Source of the DNA: Candidatus Cryptobacteroides sp.
Lineage (GTDB): Bacteria > Bacteroidota > Bacteroidia > Bacteroidales > UBA932
Assembly (NCBI GenBank): GCA_029257745.1
Contig: JARIAS010000015.1
Coordinates: forward strand, 1 to 49,680
Direction of reading: 5' to 3'
DNA: 49,680 nucleotides
Shown here: positions 25,993 through 37,342 of the stretch, piece after piece
Numbering within the stretch: the stretch's first letter is position 1
How the letters are laid out: every line of letters begins with the position of its first letter
The notes under the pieces: model-generated
What the model was told of the DNA's origin: nothing
The model's database searches: none
The model's input: only the letters and a program-made list of their open reading frames with translations
Translations under genes and position numbers: made by a program

Positions 25993-27789
25993 ATGAAATA
26001 CAGTAAAGAAATATATATATTGATAGCCTTGATATTTTCACCTCTTATTATATCAGCTCAAAATTTTAATCCTGTTGTAGATGTAACTAATGAATATCAG
26101 GCAAAGCAGATTAAGGCTACTAAGGCTCTTATGGCAATGTCAGTTCCTGATTCTTTGATGGATCTGAATTACCACTTTGATTATTCTATTTTTAATAATC
26201 AATATAAAGGTGCCTATGTTTTTTCACCTTATGTAATTGATATTAAACCATTACCAAGGCAAAATCGTCAGTCACAATTGTATTTGAAAGCTGGTCTTTC
26301 ATATCATTTCAAACCATTATTGTCTCTGGTATATTCACCACGTTTTAAACAAAGAAATTTTGCCTTAAATCTTTACGCTTTTCATAATTCTTCTTGGGCA
26401 AGGTATAGAAATGTATATCCAATAGATAATGCTAAGGGCTTATACAATCTGTTTACATATTCTCAGAATAATAGAGCGAATGCTTTTCCCTTAAACAAGG
26501 TGCATTTTGGCTATTATTCGTCTACTCGTCTTGGTTTTAATTCTCGCTATGATACTAAGAAGAATATTTATACGGCAGACGTTGCATATATAGGTTTGCA
26601 TTCTAGAGATTCTTCTATTAGATCCTTATATAATGGATTAGAGGCTAGATTTGGACTTGTTTCAAGAGAAAAATATAATTCTGATTTTAATTATGCCTTA
26701 TCTTTATTATTTAATTATGGAGCTGATAGAATTAAGAATTTACATAATCCTGAGTCAAGATATACTTCATTATCTAATACGGATTTACAACTTGATTTTT
26801 CATTAGCAAAGGCTTTACGTATTAAAAAATCTAAAATAGCAAATTACTTTAAGTCTTTCTTTGTCTTAGATGCTTACTATGCTTTGTCCCGTTTAGAGCC
26901 AATATATAATAAGAATGCCTTGTATTTTATACCAAAGTATAGGCTGATTAATGATAAATGGGATATTAATCTAGGCTTAAAGTTATCAGGGATTTTTACA
27001 GATACAAGTACTAAGCAAGAGCAGGAAGCTTTAACCGCAGGACAGATTATTTATCCTGATATAAATATATCTTACAGAATATCTAAGCTAAATCTAAACC
27101 TTTATTCATCTATTACAGGCGGGGATGAGATGAATACGTATTGGAAGTATAAGAAAGAGCATTTTTTATATCATCCTGAAATTAATATTGATGATAGCCC
27201 ATATATTCAAAATTCTCTGACTAGGGCGGATTTTAGATTTGGATTCAAGGGGAGTATCTTTTCAAGATTTTCGTATAATAATTATATCGGTTACAAGATT
27301 AAGCATAATGCAAGTCTGGATTTAATAAGGAAATTTACAGGAGATTACTATACGTATGGACATAGCTATGAAGATTATAATTCTTTTTATATTGCAGGGC
27401 AATATAAGGCTCAATTTTCTTCATTCATAGCAGAAGCTAATATTATGTACAGAAATATAGATTTATCAGATAAGTTTGTAGGTTTTGAGCCTGCTGCATT
27501 TACAGCAAATATGGGGCTAAAATATTCTATAAGAAACAGAATATATTTAGCTATGTTGTTAGACTGTGCTAGCTCTAGGTATGGTTATATACAAGTTTCT
27601 GCTAAAGATAGGCTTAAGGCGTATATACCATCTTATTATGATCTATCATTTAATGCTGAATATAAATTTACACGTAAACTATCTTTTTGGACAAGTATAG
27701 ATAATATTTTGAATCAGGATATTCAGAGGATTCCTTTATATCCAGATACAGGTATTAGTTTCCATTTGGGAATTTGCTTAAATATGTAA
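25993..27789 (+). CDS. Outer-membrane beta-barrel protein paired with the TPR protein
   Basis: A 598-residue protein with a signal peptide (MKYSKEIYILIALIFSPLIISAQ) and then alternating amphipathic strands rich in Tyr/Phe/Arg, ending SFHLGICLNM. It resembles the barrel part of TonB-dependent receptors (LSFWTSIDNILNQDIQRIPLYPDTG is a typical last-strand region), but I see no CarboxypepD_reg domain and no plug signature. It therefore looks like a plug-less barrel, roughly 16-22 strands. The frame can be extended to a TTG directly after the TPR stop; the ATG at 25993 gives the better signal peptide. No ligand can be named. Together with the TPR gene it forms a two-gene envelope unit ahead of gyrB. 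Confidence 0.75.
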   Translation: MKYSKEIYILIALIFSPLIISAQNFNPVVDVTNEYQAKQIKATKALMAMSVPDSLMDLNYHFDYSIFNNQYKGAYVFSPYVIDIKPLPRQNRQSQLYLKAGLSYHFKPLLSLVYSPRFKQRNFALNLYAFHNSSWARYRNVYPIDNAKGLYNLFTYSQNNRANAFPLNKVHFGYYSSTRLGFNSRYDTKKNIYTADVAYIGLHSRDSSIRSLYNGLEARFGLVSREKYNSDFNYALSLLFNYGADRIKNLHNPESRYTSLSNTDLQLDFSLAKALRIKKSKIANYFKSFFVLDAYYALSRLEPIYNKNALYFIPKYRLINDKWDINLGLKLSGIFTDTSTKQEQEALTAGQIIYPDINISYRISKLNLNLYSSITGGDEMNTYWKYKKEHFLYHPEINIDDSPYIQNSLTRADFRFGFKGSIFSRFSYNNYIGYKIKHNASLDLIRKFTGDYYTYGHSYEDYNSFYIAGQYKAQFSSFIAEANIMYRNIDLSDKFVGFEPAAFTANMGLKYSIRNRIYLAMLLDCASSRYGYIQVSAKDRLKAYIPSYYDLSFNAEYKFTRKLSFWTSIDNILNQDIQRIPLYPDTGISFHLGICLNM

Positions 27790-27804
27790 TTTTAAGTAAA
27801 TTTG
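27773..27804 (+). promoter_or_regulatory. Complete promoter for gyrB
   Basis: TTTG (27773-27776), a 20-base spacer and TAAATTTG (27797-27804): both Bacteroidota housekeeping elements at the usual distance. The -33 box lies inside the 3' end of the beta-barrel gene. The predicted leader is about 54 bases. Confidence 0.65.
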
Positions 27805-27860
27805 TAAGATACTTTATTTTATGATAAGTATGGTTATAAGATAATAATTTAATTATATAA

Positions 27861-29861
<2,001 letters not shown>

Positions 29862-29883
29862 TAACACTTAAAAAGATTAAACA

Positions 29884-31143
29884 ATGTTAGATATTTTTGA
29901 TAGAATTTCAAGGGATTCAGGTGGTCCGATAGGTCAGTATTATGAACAGGCCTATGGTTATTACCTATATCCAAGATTAGAGGGGGAATTGGGCCCTCAT
30001 ATGACTTTTAATGGAGTAGAGTGCTTAAATTGGAGCTTGAATAACTACTTGGGGCTGGCAAATCATCCAGAAATAAGAAAGGTTGATGCTCAGGCAGCAA
30101 AAGACTGGGGCTTCGCTTATCCTATGGGTAGTCGTATGCTAACAGGACATACCCGTTATCATGAAGAATTAGAAAAAAAGTTTGCAGATTTTGAGCAAAA
30201 GGAGGATGCCTTCCTTTTCAACTTTGGCTATCAAGGTATTCTATCAGCTATTGATACATTAGTAGCAAGACACGATGTTATTGTATATGATGCTGAAGCA
30301 CATGCTTGTTTATTAGATGGCATTAGACTACATGTTGGATATAGCTATAAGTTCAGACATAACGATGCTGAGCATTGCGATCAGATACTTGCAAAAGCTT
30401 GTGCTAAGGCAGAGGAACAAGGTGGTGGAGTTTTGCTTATTACAGAGGGTGTATTTGGAATGACAGGAGCCTTAGGTATTTTAGATAAGATAGTTGCACT
30501 TAAGAAGAAACATAATTTTAGAATAATGATAGATGATGCTCACGGTTTTGGTATTATGGGTGAGCATGGTAGGGGAACTTCCGAGCATTTTGGTGTAATA
30601 GATGGAGTAGATCTGTATATAGCAGCTTTTGCTAAAAGTATGGCCTCTATTGGGGGTTTTATTGCAGGTCCGAGAAAAATCATTAATTATCTTAGACTTA
30701 ATATGCGTTCACAGGTTTATGCTAAATCAATGCCATTGCCATTAGTTATAGGAAATACTAAGAGAATGGAAATAATAGATAGCCCTGAGGGTGATGAGTT
30801 AAGAACAAAGTTGAGGACTATTACTTCTGCATTGCAAAAGGGATTGAGAGACAATGGCTTTGATATTGGTCCCGCTGAGGCTTGCGTATGTCCTGTACTT
30901 ATTAAGGGTGGTTTGGAAGAGGCTACTCAAGTAGTAAAAGATTTGAGAGAGAATTATAAATTGTTCTGTTCTATTGTAACTTATCCTGTTATACCAAAGG
31001 GTATGATTATATTTAGAATTATTGCAACAGCAGTGCATACTCTAGAGGATGTAGAATATACTATCAATTGTTTTAAAGAGATTAGGAACAAGATTGACAA
31101 AGGTATCTATGCAAAGGAAATAGCTGCTATGACAATTAAATAG
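29884..31143 (+). CDS. Alpha-oxoamine synthase (serine palmitoyltransferase or cysteate acyltransferase type)
   Basis: A 419-residue PLP enzyme of the alpha-oxoamine synthase family, which condenses an amino acid with an acyl thioester. Features: LNWSLNNYLGLANHPEIRK, YPMGSRMLTGHTRYHEELE, the PLP Asp/His region MIDDAHGFGIMGEHGRG (about 217-230), and the Schiff-base lysine in FAKSMASIGGF (about 250). In Bacteroidota such enzymes make 3-ketosphinganine from serine (Spt) or 3-ketocapnine from cysteate in sulfonolipid synthesis. The next gene encodes a short-chain reductase, as needed for the second step of either route. BioF or Kbl are less likely: no biotin or threonine genes are nearby and the N-terminal extension does not fit. 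Substrate undecided. Confidence 0.82.
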   Translation: MLDIFDRISRDSGGPIGQYYEQAYGYYLYPRLEGELGPHMTFNGVECLNWSLNNYLGLANHPEIRKVDAQAAKDWGFAYPMGSRMLTGHTRYHEELEKKFADFEQKEDAFLFNFGYQGILSAIDTLVARHDVIVYDAEAHACLLDGIRLHVGYSYKFRHNDAEHCDQILAKACAKAEEQGGGVLLITEGVFGMTGALGILDKIVALKKKHNFRIMIDDAHGFGIMGEHGRGTSEHFGVIDGVDLYIAAFAKSMASIGGFIAGPRKIINYLRLNMRSQVYAKSMPLPLVIGNTKRMEIIDSPEGDELRTKLRTITSALQKGLRDNGFDIGPAEACVCPVLIKGGLEEATQVVKDLRENYKLFCSIVTYPVIPKGMIIFRIIATAVHTLEDVEYTINCFKEIRNKIDKGIYAKEIAAMTIK

Positions 31144-31145
31144 TT

Positions 31146-32021
31146 ATGAAGGATTTTAATCTATCCAAAAGAGAACAGCTTTCATTGGAAAGACAGTTCA
31201 ATGATAAAGTTATAATAATTACAGGGGCCAGCTCGGGTATCGGGTTGGCTTCTGCTAAATTGTTTTATCTCTTAGGTGCTAAGATTGTTATGGTAGCGAG
31301 GAACAAGGAAAAATTGGAACTTGCTGCAAAATCTATCAATAAAGATCTGTCTAACATACTTGTAATTCCTAGCGATGTGTCTATTGCTTCACAGTGTGAA
31401 AGTATGGTACAAAAGACCTTAGAGCATTTTTCTCGTATAGATATACTTATCAATAATGCTGGCATTGTTATGAGAGCAATGTTTAAGGATGTAGACTTAT
31501 CTGTTCTTCATAAACTTATGGATATAAATTTTTGGGGTACAGTTAATTGTACAAAATATGCCTTGCCTCATCTTTTGCAATCTAAAGGCTCTGTTGTAGG
31601 AGTAGTGTCTATTGCTGCATATTCACCTTTACCTGCCCGCAGTGCCTATGCTTCTTCTAAATTTGCTATTAGAGGTTTTTTAGATACTTTAAGGGTGGAA
31701 CATTTGTACGATGATTTACATGTTATGGTCTTTGCACCTGGTTATACTGCATCAAATATTCGAAATACAGCACTAAGGGCAGATGGCTTGGCACAAGGAG
31801 AAAGTCCCTTAGATGAGTCTAAGCTAATGTCTGCTGAAGATTGTGCCATACATCTTGCTAAGGGACTTGCATCTAGAAAATCTGAGCTAATACTCACATT
31901 TTTAGGTAAGATAACAGTCTTGCTACAAAAATTTTTCCCTCGTTTATTAGATAAATTGACTTATAATTATATATCAAAAGAGCCTAATAGCCCTTTTAAG
32001 AAAGCTAAAGATGATAAATAG
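31146..32021 (+). CDS. Short-chain dehydrogenase/reductase, probable 3-ketosphinganine-type reductase
   Basis: A 291-residue classical SDR. The cofactor loop is TGASSGIG at 26-33, NNAG is present near 105, and the catalytic YASSK has Tyr168 and Lys172. The basic residue in VARNKEKLE after beta-2 favours NADPH. It starts 3 bases after the oxoamine synthase, so the two are co-transcribed and probably act in sequence, reducing the 3-keto group of the lipid base. The C-terminal 40 residues (ITVLLQKFFPRLLDKLTYNYI) are amphipathic and may contact the membrane, as in KDSR-like enzymes. The last 11 bases overlap the next gene. Confidence 0.85.
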   Translation: MKDFNLSKREQLSLERQFNDKVIIITGASSGIGLASAKLFYLLGAKIVMVARNKEKLELAAKSINKDLSNILVIPSDVSIASQCESMVQKTLEHFSRIDILINNAGIVMRAMFKDVDLSVLHKLMDINFWGTVNCTKYALPHLLQSKGSVVGVVSIAAYSPLPARSAYASSKFAIRGFLDTLRVEHLYDDLHVMVFAPGYTASNIRNTALRADGLAQGESPLDESKLMSAEDCAIHLAKGLASRKSELILTFLGKITVLLQKFFPRLLDKLTYNYISKEPNSPFKKAKDDK

Positions 32022-34050
32022 ATCCAAATTACCGAAATCAGTAAAAATATATCTAAGTCTAGTTATTTTTTTTCTGATTCTGACATTTATAATGCCACGT
32101 AGTACTTCTTTTAATTATGATTATAAAAAAGGTACTCCTTGGGCTTATGATAATTTAGTGTCACAATTTGATTTTCCTATTTTGAAGTCATCTCAACAAC
32201 TTCAAAGAGAAAGAGAGGCATTGAGCTCTAATTATGAGCCATATTATAACTTTGATAATCAAGTATATCCAAAAATTGAAAAAGAAATACTTGAATATGA
32301 TTTTTCAGATATAGAAATAAACAAAGCAAAATTACTTTTCTTTCTTTCATCTGCATATAAAAGAGGGGTAATAGTAGAGGTTAATGATGATTTTGGTACA
32401 AGTAATGCTGATTATCTTTTTATACAAAAAGGGAAAAGAGTATCTAAATATCCAATTTCTGAAGTTTATACAATATCGTCATTAAAACAGGATTTATTGT
32501 CATATATTGATTCTGACAATAGTATGGATATAGATTCATTATTGAATTCTGTTTCTTTTTGGACTATATTGAAAGCTAATCTAATTTATGATAAAGAGAG
32601 TACGGAATTGGTACATGAGCAAAATACAAGAGTAATTTCTACAACTCAAGGATATATCACAAAGGGAACAGTCTTAGTCTCAAAAGGAGAATTAGTAACA
32701 GCTGAGATACAGCAGATATTAGATTCATATAAAGCTGAATATAAGCAGAGTGTCTCATATAATGGTCCTGTCTTTTTCTTATGGTTAGGCAATGCGATAA
32801 TATCATTTATCATCTCAGTATTACTTTTCTTCTCAATACTTTTTGCAAGGCCTAGTATTTTTAATAGTTATAGGAAGTTTATTTTTATTATTTTTATAGT
32901 ACTGAGTGCTATATTACTTACTTTATTTATAGATAGTTATAAGCCTAGGGCTTTGTACATAATACCATATTATGTGATAGCTCTTTATTTTATGGCCTTT
33001 TTTAAGAAAAGGGTGATAGTGCCTGTTTACATCATATCTCTTATACCATTATTGCTTTTTGCCCATAATGGAATTGAGCTGTTTTTTATGAATATTTTGA
33101 GTGGTATACTTGCTTTATATATATATCCTTTCTTTTCTCAAAGTTGGAAGCAGTTTGTAATGGCATTTATTATATTTATCACAATGCTTACCGCTTATAT
33201 AGGTTTCAAACTTACCACGGATTTGTATGCAGTAGCTGATTGGAAAATAATTCTGTACATTTTTATTGGTTCTTTGCTGGAAATTGCAGTTTATCCACTA
33301 ATCTATTTATTTGAAAAAATGTTCTCATTATTGTCAGATTGGAGATTGAGGGAACTTACAGATACTAATAATAAATTATTATTGAACTTGGCAGAGAATG
33401 CCCCGGGTACTTTTCAGCACTCTTTGCAGGTGATGAATATTGCTGGCTATGCAGCTAGAGCTATTGAAGCAGATGAGTTATTAATCAGGGCAGGAGCTTT
33501 ATATCACGATATAGGGAAGACAAAAAATCCTCAATGTTTTGTTGAAAATGAAAGTGTAAGGGGGGCTTATCATAAGGATTTAAGTCCTATCGAGAGTGCA
33601 AGGGATATAATAAAGCATGTAGAAGATGGCTTGCAATTGGCAAAGGAACATAAGTTGCCTAAAGAATTACAAGATTTTATTATAAGCCACCATGGTACAA
33701 CTAGAGTAGGCTATTTTTATAATAAGTATATTAATGATGGAGGTGATCCTGCTGATAAAGATCAATTTACCTATCCTGGTATGAAGCCTCAGACAAAAGA
33801 ACAGGTGATATTAATGTTGGCAGATACATTAGAAGCAGCATCTAGGACTTTACAGGATACATCGGAGAAATCTTTTGAGGATTTTGTAGAAAAGATGACA
33901 GCTTTAAAGATATCAGAGGGGCAGTTTGATGAGGCTGATATAACTATAAGGGAGTTAAATGAGGTAAAGAAAAGCCTTAAAAGCTATCTTGCACAAATAT
34001 ATCATGACAGAATTGCCTATCCACAACGTAGAAATAGATTGAAAAAATAA
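32011..34050 (+). CDS. 7TM-HD (PgpH-like) membrane phosphodiesterase
   Basis: A 679-residue membrane protein with the PgpH/YqfF layout: an N-terminal TM (about 10-27), an extracytoplasmic 7TMR-HDED region to about 250, a cluster of seven TM helices (about 255-440), and a cytosolic HD domain. HD motif residues are visible: His in TFQHSLQVMN (about 470), HD in YHDIGKTKNP (about 500) and SHHGTTRVGYF. Characterised members hydrolyse the second messenger c-di-AMP to pApA. Start ATG overlaps the SDR stop by 11 bases (ATGATAAATAG), indicating translational coupling to a lipid gene. Its possible targets, potassium transporters with RCK domains, occur elsewhere in the window. Confidence 0.88.
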   Translation: MINRSKLPKSVKIYLSLVIFFLILTFIMPRSTSFNYDYKKGTPWAYDNLVSQFDFPILKSSQQLQREREALSSNYEPYYNFDNQVYPKIEKEILEYDFSDIEINKAKLLFFLSSAYKRGVIVEVNDDFGTSNADYLFIQKGKRVSKYPISEVYTISSLKQDLLSYIDSDNSMDIDSLLNSVSFWTILKANLIYDKESTELVHEQNTRVISTTQGYITKGTVLVSKGELVTAEIQQILDSYKAEYKQSVSYNGPVFFLWLGNAIISFIISVLLFFSILFARPSIFNSYRKFIFIIFIVLSAILLTLFIDSYKPRALYIIPYYVIALYFMAFFKKRVIVPVYIISLIPLLLFAHNGIELFFMNILSGILALYIYPFFSQSWKQFVMAFIIFITMLTAYIGFKLTTDLYAVADWKIILYIFIGSLLEIAVYPLIYLFEKMFSLLSDWRLRELTDTNNKLLLNLAENAPGTFQHSLQVMNIAGYAARAIEADELLIRAGALYHDIGKTKNPQCFVENESVRGAYHKDLSPIESARDIIKHVEDGLQLAKEHKLPKELQDFIISHHGTTRVGYFYNKYINDGGDPADKDQFTYPGMKPQTKEQVILMLADTLEAASRTLQDTSEKSFEDFVEKMTALKISEGQFDEADITIRELNEVKKSLKSYLAQIYHDRIAYPQRRNRLKK

Positions 34051-34069
34051 GAAATTTTGCTTATTTTTG
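34039..34069 (+). promoter_or_regulatory. Promoter for the tig-clpP-clpX group
   Basis: TTG (34039-34041), a 20-base spacer and TATTTTTG (34062-34069), a perfect -7 box, 38 bases before the tig ATG. The -33 half lies in the last codons of the phosphodiesterase gene. Confidence 0.6.
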
Positions 34070-34107
34070 TTTGCTAAATTGAAATAAGAAATAAATAATA
34101 TATAATA

Positions 34108-35424
34108 ATGAGAATTGAACAACAACAAATCGACAATCTTAATATTCAACTTACCTTGAATATGTCGAATGAGGATTACGCTTCAATTGAAAAAAAGAAG
34201 CTAAATGATAGAAGAAGGACTGCAGAGATTAAGGGCTTCCGTAAGGGAATGGCACCAATGTCTTTAATTCAAAGATTTTATGGTGAGCAGGCCTTGTTAG
34301 AAGCAGTAAATGAAGTTATTTCTACTGAATTAAATAACTTCATCAAAGAAAATAATCTTGAATTGATAGGAGAGCCTCTTTCAAGTGAAGATCATCCAGA
34401 GATAGATTGGAAGTCTGGTAATGATTTTGTTTTTAAGTTTGATATAGCTAAAAAGCCAGAGCTTAATATAGAGGTTTCAGAAGCTGATAAACTTGCATAT
34501 TATAATATTACTGTTACAGACCAGGCAAAGGCAGAATTGAAGGAGAATATGCTTAAACAAGTAGGTTCTCTTCAAGATACAGATACAGCAAAGGCTAATG
34601 ATTTTGTTATTGTCGATTTTACAAATGAAACAAGGGAACAAAAGTCAGCTTACGTTGCAATAGATAAGGTGGCAGAGTCTTCACGTCAGCTTTTCTTAGA
34701 TGCTAAGGTTGGTGATAGCTTTGAGCTTAATGTGACAGAAGCTTTTGCTGATGAGGTAGATAGAGCTTACATGTTAGGCGTAAAGAAAGAAGAGCTAGCA
34801 ACTTTAAATCCTGTATTTAAGGTTGAAATTAAACAGATTAAGACCTTCGTATCAGCAGAGGAAAATCAGACAACATATGATAAATTGTTTGGAATAGAGG
34901 CAGTAAAGAGCCCTGAAGAGTTTAATAAGGCAATAGAGGATAGATTAGTTTCTAACTATAAAGAAGAGGCTGATTATAAACTTTCTAAGGATATTAAACA
35001 ATATTTCCTTACTAAATCAAATATAGATTTGCCAGAGGCATTCTTAAAGAGATGGTTGTTACATATCAATGAGGGTAAGTTTACAATGGAAGATATAGAG
35101 AAAGATTTTTCTTCATTCTTAGATGATTTCCGTTGGGAACTTATACGTAACTTCATGATGAAGAAATATAATCTAGAGTTAAAGCGTGAAGACCTTGTAG
35201 AGGCAGCTAAATCTTTAGCATCATACCAATATGCTATGTATGGCATGTCAAATGTTCCTGAGGATATGCTTAATCAATTTGCAGAGAGAATGTTAGAGGA
35301 TGAGCGTCAGGCTAGGGCATTATATGACCAGGTCGTGGATAAGATGGTGGTAGAAGCCCTTAGAAAGGATATAAAGCTTGATGAAAAAGAAATTACTATT
35401 GATAAATTCCGTGAGTTAGCATAG
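34108..35424 (+). CDS. tig: Trigger factor, ribosome-bound chaperone
   Basis: A 438-residue chaperone that binds nascent chains. The N-terminal ribosome-binding domain carries the signature loop GFRKGMAP at 43-50. A middle FKBP-like region (about 150-245) is strongly diverged, with few conserved prolyl-isomerase residues, which is usual in Bacteroidota. The C-terminal helical arms follow (FDEEAD-like region, then FAERMLEDERQARALYDQ). Start ATG at 34108 fits the domain. It is followed 2 bases later by clpP, giving the widespread tig-clpP-clpX order. Confidence 0.93.
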   Translation: MRIEQQQIDNLNIQLTLNMSNEDYASIEKKKLNDRRRTAEIKGFRKGMAPMSLIQRFYGEQALLEAVNEVISTELNNFIKENNLELIGEPLSSEDHPEIDWKSGNDFVFKFDIAKKPELNIEVSEADKLAYYNITVTDQAKAELKENMLKQVGSLQDTDTAKANDFVIVDFTNETREQKSAYVAIDKVAESSRQLFLDAKVGDSFELNVTEAFADEVDRAYMLGVKKEELATLNPVFKVEIKQIKTFVSAEENQTTYDKLFGIEAVKSPEEFNKAIEDRLVSNYKEEADYKLSKDIKQYFLTKSNIDLPEAFLKRWLLHINEGKFTMEDIEKDFSSFLDDFRWELIRNFMMKKYNLELKREDLVEAAKSLASYQYAMYGMSNVPEDMLNQFAERMLEDERQARALYDQVVDKMVVEALRKDIKLDEKEITIDKFRELA

Positions 35425-35426
35425 TT

Positions 35427-36107
35427 ATGGATAAAAACGAATTTGAGAGATTCGCGAGAGGGGGTTGTGGAATTTCATCCATGACCCTTCATCGTTATGA
35501 GTCAGTAATAAATGGATATATAAATCCTACTATTATAGAAGAAAGGCGTCTGAATGTTGCTTCTATGGATGTGTTCAGTCGTTTGATGATGGATAGAATT
35601 ATCTTTTTAGGGGTGCCAATAGATGCAGATGTTGCAAATATTATACAGGCACAACTACTCTTTCTAGCTTCCACTGACCCTAAGGCAGATATATCATTGT
35701 ATATAAATACGCCTGGAGGTGAAGTTTATGCCGGCTTAGGTATTTATGATACTATGCAACTGATAGAGCCTGATGTGGCGACAATATGTACAGGCTTGGC
35801 AGCATCTATGGGCTCTGTTCTTTTGTGTGCAGGTCAAAAAGGAAAGCGTTCATGTCTTCCACATTCTAAGGTGATGATACATCAGCCTTTAGGAGGTGCA
35901 AGAGGTCAGGCTTCAGATATATTGATCGAAGCAAAAGAGATAGAAAAAATAAGGGAAGAATTATATCAGATTATTTCTAGCCATAGTGGCAGGCCTTATG
36001 ATAAGGTATTCGAAGATGCTGACAGGAACTTTTGGATGAATGCACAGGAAGCAAAGTCTTATGGTATGATTGATGATATATTAACAAAAAGGAAATCAAG
36101 TGAGTAA
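35427..36107 (+). CDS. clpP: ATP-dependent Clp protease proteolytic subunit
   Basis: A 226-residue serine protease that forms a tetradecameric chamber. Catalytic Ser127 lies in GLAASMGSVLL, His152 in VMIHQPLGG, and the Asp in the DADRNFWMNAQEA segment near 200. The roughly 25-residue spacing from Ser to His equals that of E. coli. The N-terminal extension (about 30 residues before INPTIIEERRL) is typical of Bacteroidota. It starts 2 bases after tig and overlaps clpX by 8 bases. Confidence 0.96.
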   Translation: MDKNEFERFARGGCGISSMTLHRYESVINGYINPTIIEERRLNVASMDVFSRLMMDRIIFLGVPIDADVANIIQAQLLFLASTDPKADISLYINTPGGEVYAGLGIYDTMQLIEPDVATICTGLAASMGSVLLCAGQKGKRSCLPHSKVMIHQPLGGARGQASDILIEAKEIEKIREELYQIISSHSGRPYDKVFEDADRNFWMNAQEAKSYGMIDDILTKRKSSE

Positions 36108-37338
36108 GCAATACAATAAAAACCAATGTATGTTTTGTGGCAGGAATGAGCATCAGGTTCCTGTCCTACTTAAAGGAATGCATAGTTCTATTTGTAGTGA
36201 TTGTGTAAAGGGGGCATATGATATTTTAGAGACTAATAATGTGTCTCATGCTCAAAGCTCACATACTCATAATGAACATAAGCATAATGATATTCCATTA
36301 AAGACACCTGTTCAGATAAAGGAATATCTGGATAAGTATGTAGTTGGACAAGATAGGGCAAAAAAACTTTTAGCTGTATCTGTGTATAATCATTATAAGA
36401 GGATAAATCATAATCATAGCTCATCAAAAGATGAAATAGAACTAGAAAAGTCTAATATACTATTAGTTGGACCAACAGGAAGTGGTAAAACTTTGCTGGC
36501 TAAGACTATATCTAGGCTTTTAGATGTGCCTTTTACAATAGTTGATGCGACAGTATTGACTGAGGCAGGTTATGTTGGTGAAGATGTTGAAAGTATTTTA
36601 ACTAGATTGTTGCAGGAGGCTGATTATGATGTCTCTAAGGCAGAGAGGGGAATAGTCTTTATAGATGAAATAGATAAGATTGCACGAAAAAGTGACAATC
36701 CTAGTATTACTAGGGACGTGTCTGGAGAAGGAGTACAGCAGGCCATGTTAAAGCTTTTAGAGGGTAATGTCGTAAATGTTCCACCAAAGGGTGGTCGTAA
36801 GCATCCTGATCAAGATTTTATTAAAATAAATACTCAAAATATATTATTTATTTGTGGTGGGGCTTTTGAAGGTATAGAAAGGAGAATTGCTCAAAGGCTT
36901 AATACACAGATTATTGGTTATAATAGAACTAAGACACAAGAGGTAGATAAGGATAATCTACTGAAATATGTAGATTCATCAGATTTACGTTCATATGGTC
37001 TGATACCAGAGATTGTTGGTAGATTGCCTGTACTTTGCTATTTAGATTATTTGGATAAAGATACTCTTAGAAAAATATTGATAGAGCCTAAAAATTCTCT
37101 GATTAGTCAATATGTTAAATTATTTGATTTAGATGGTATTAAACTCATAGTTAAACCTGAGGTATTAGACCTTATAGTTGATACCGCTATTGAGAATAAA
37201 TTAGGTGCTAGAGGACTTCGTTCTATCTGTGAGAAAATATTTGGAGATGCTATGTATGAGGCACCTTCATTACATCACAAGACTTTCACAGTATCCTTGT
37301 CATATGCACAGAAACATTTGAATGAACATCAAAATTAA
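36100..37338 (+). CDS. clpX: ClpX unfoldase, ATPase partner of ClpP
   Basis: A 412-residue AAA+ unfoldase. The zinc-binding domain has C10, C13, C32 and C35. A histidine-rich linker (about 50-64, five His) leads to the AAA module: Walker A GPTGSGKT, Walker B IVFIDEID and the pore loop in [10 protein letters not shown]. [22 protein letters not shown] follows. Translation must start at GTG 36100 inside clpP, since the first ATG would lose Cys10. The overlap with clpP suggests coupled expression. Confidence 0.95.
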   Translation: MSKQYNKNQCMFCGRNEHQVPVLLKGMHSSICSDCVKGAYDILETNNVSHAQSSHTHNEHKHNDIPLKTPVQIKEYLDKYVVGQDRAKKLLAVSVYNHYKRINHNHSSSKDEIELEKSNILLVGPTGSGKTLLAKTISRLLDVPFTIVDATVLTEAGYVGEDVESILTRLLQEADYDVSKAERGIVFIDEIDKIARKSDNPSITRDVSGEGVQQAMLKLLEGNVVNVPPKGGRKHPDQDFIKINTQNILFICGGAFEGIERRIAQRLNTQIIGYNRTKTQEVDKDNLLKYVDSSDLRSYGLIPEIVGRLPVLCYLDYLDKDTLRKILIEPKNSLISQYVKLFDLDGIKLIVKPEVLDLIVDTAIENKLGARGLRSICEKIFGDAMYEAPSLHHKTFTVSLSYAQKHLNEHQN

Positions 37339-37342
37339 ATAA

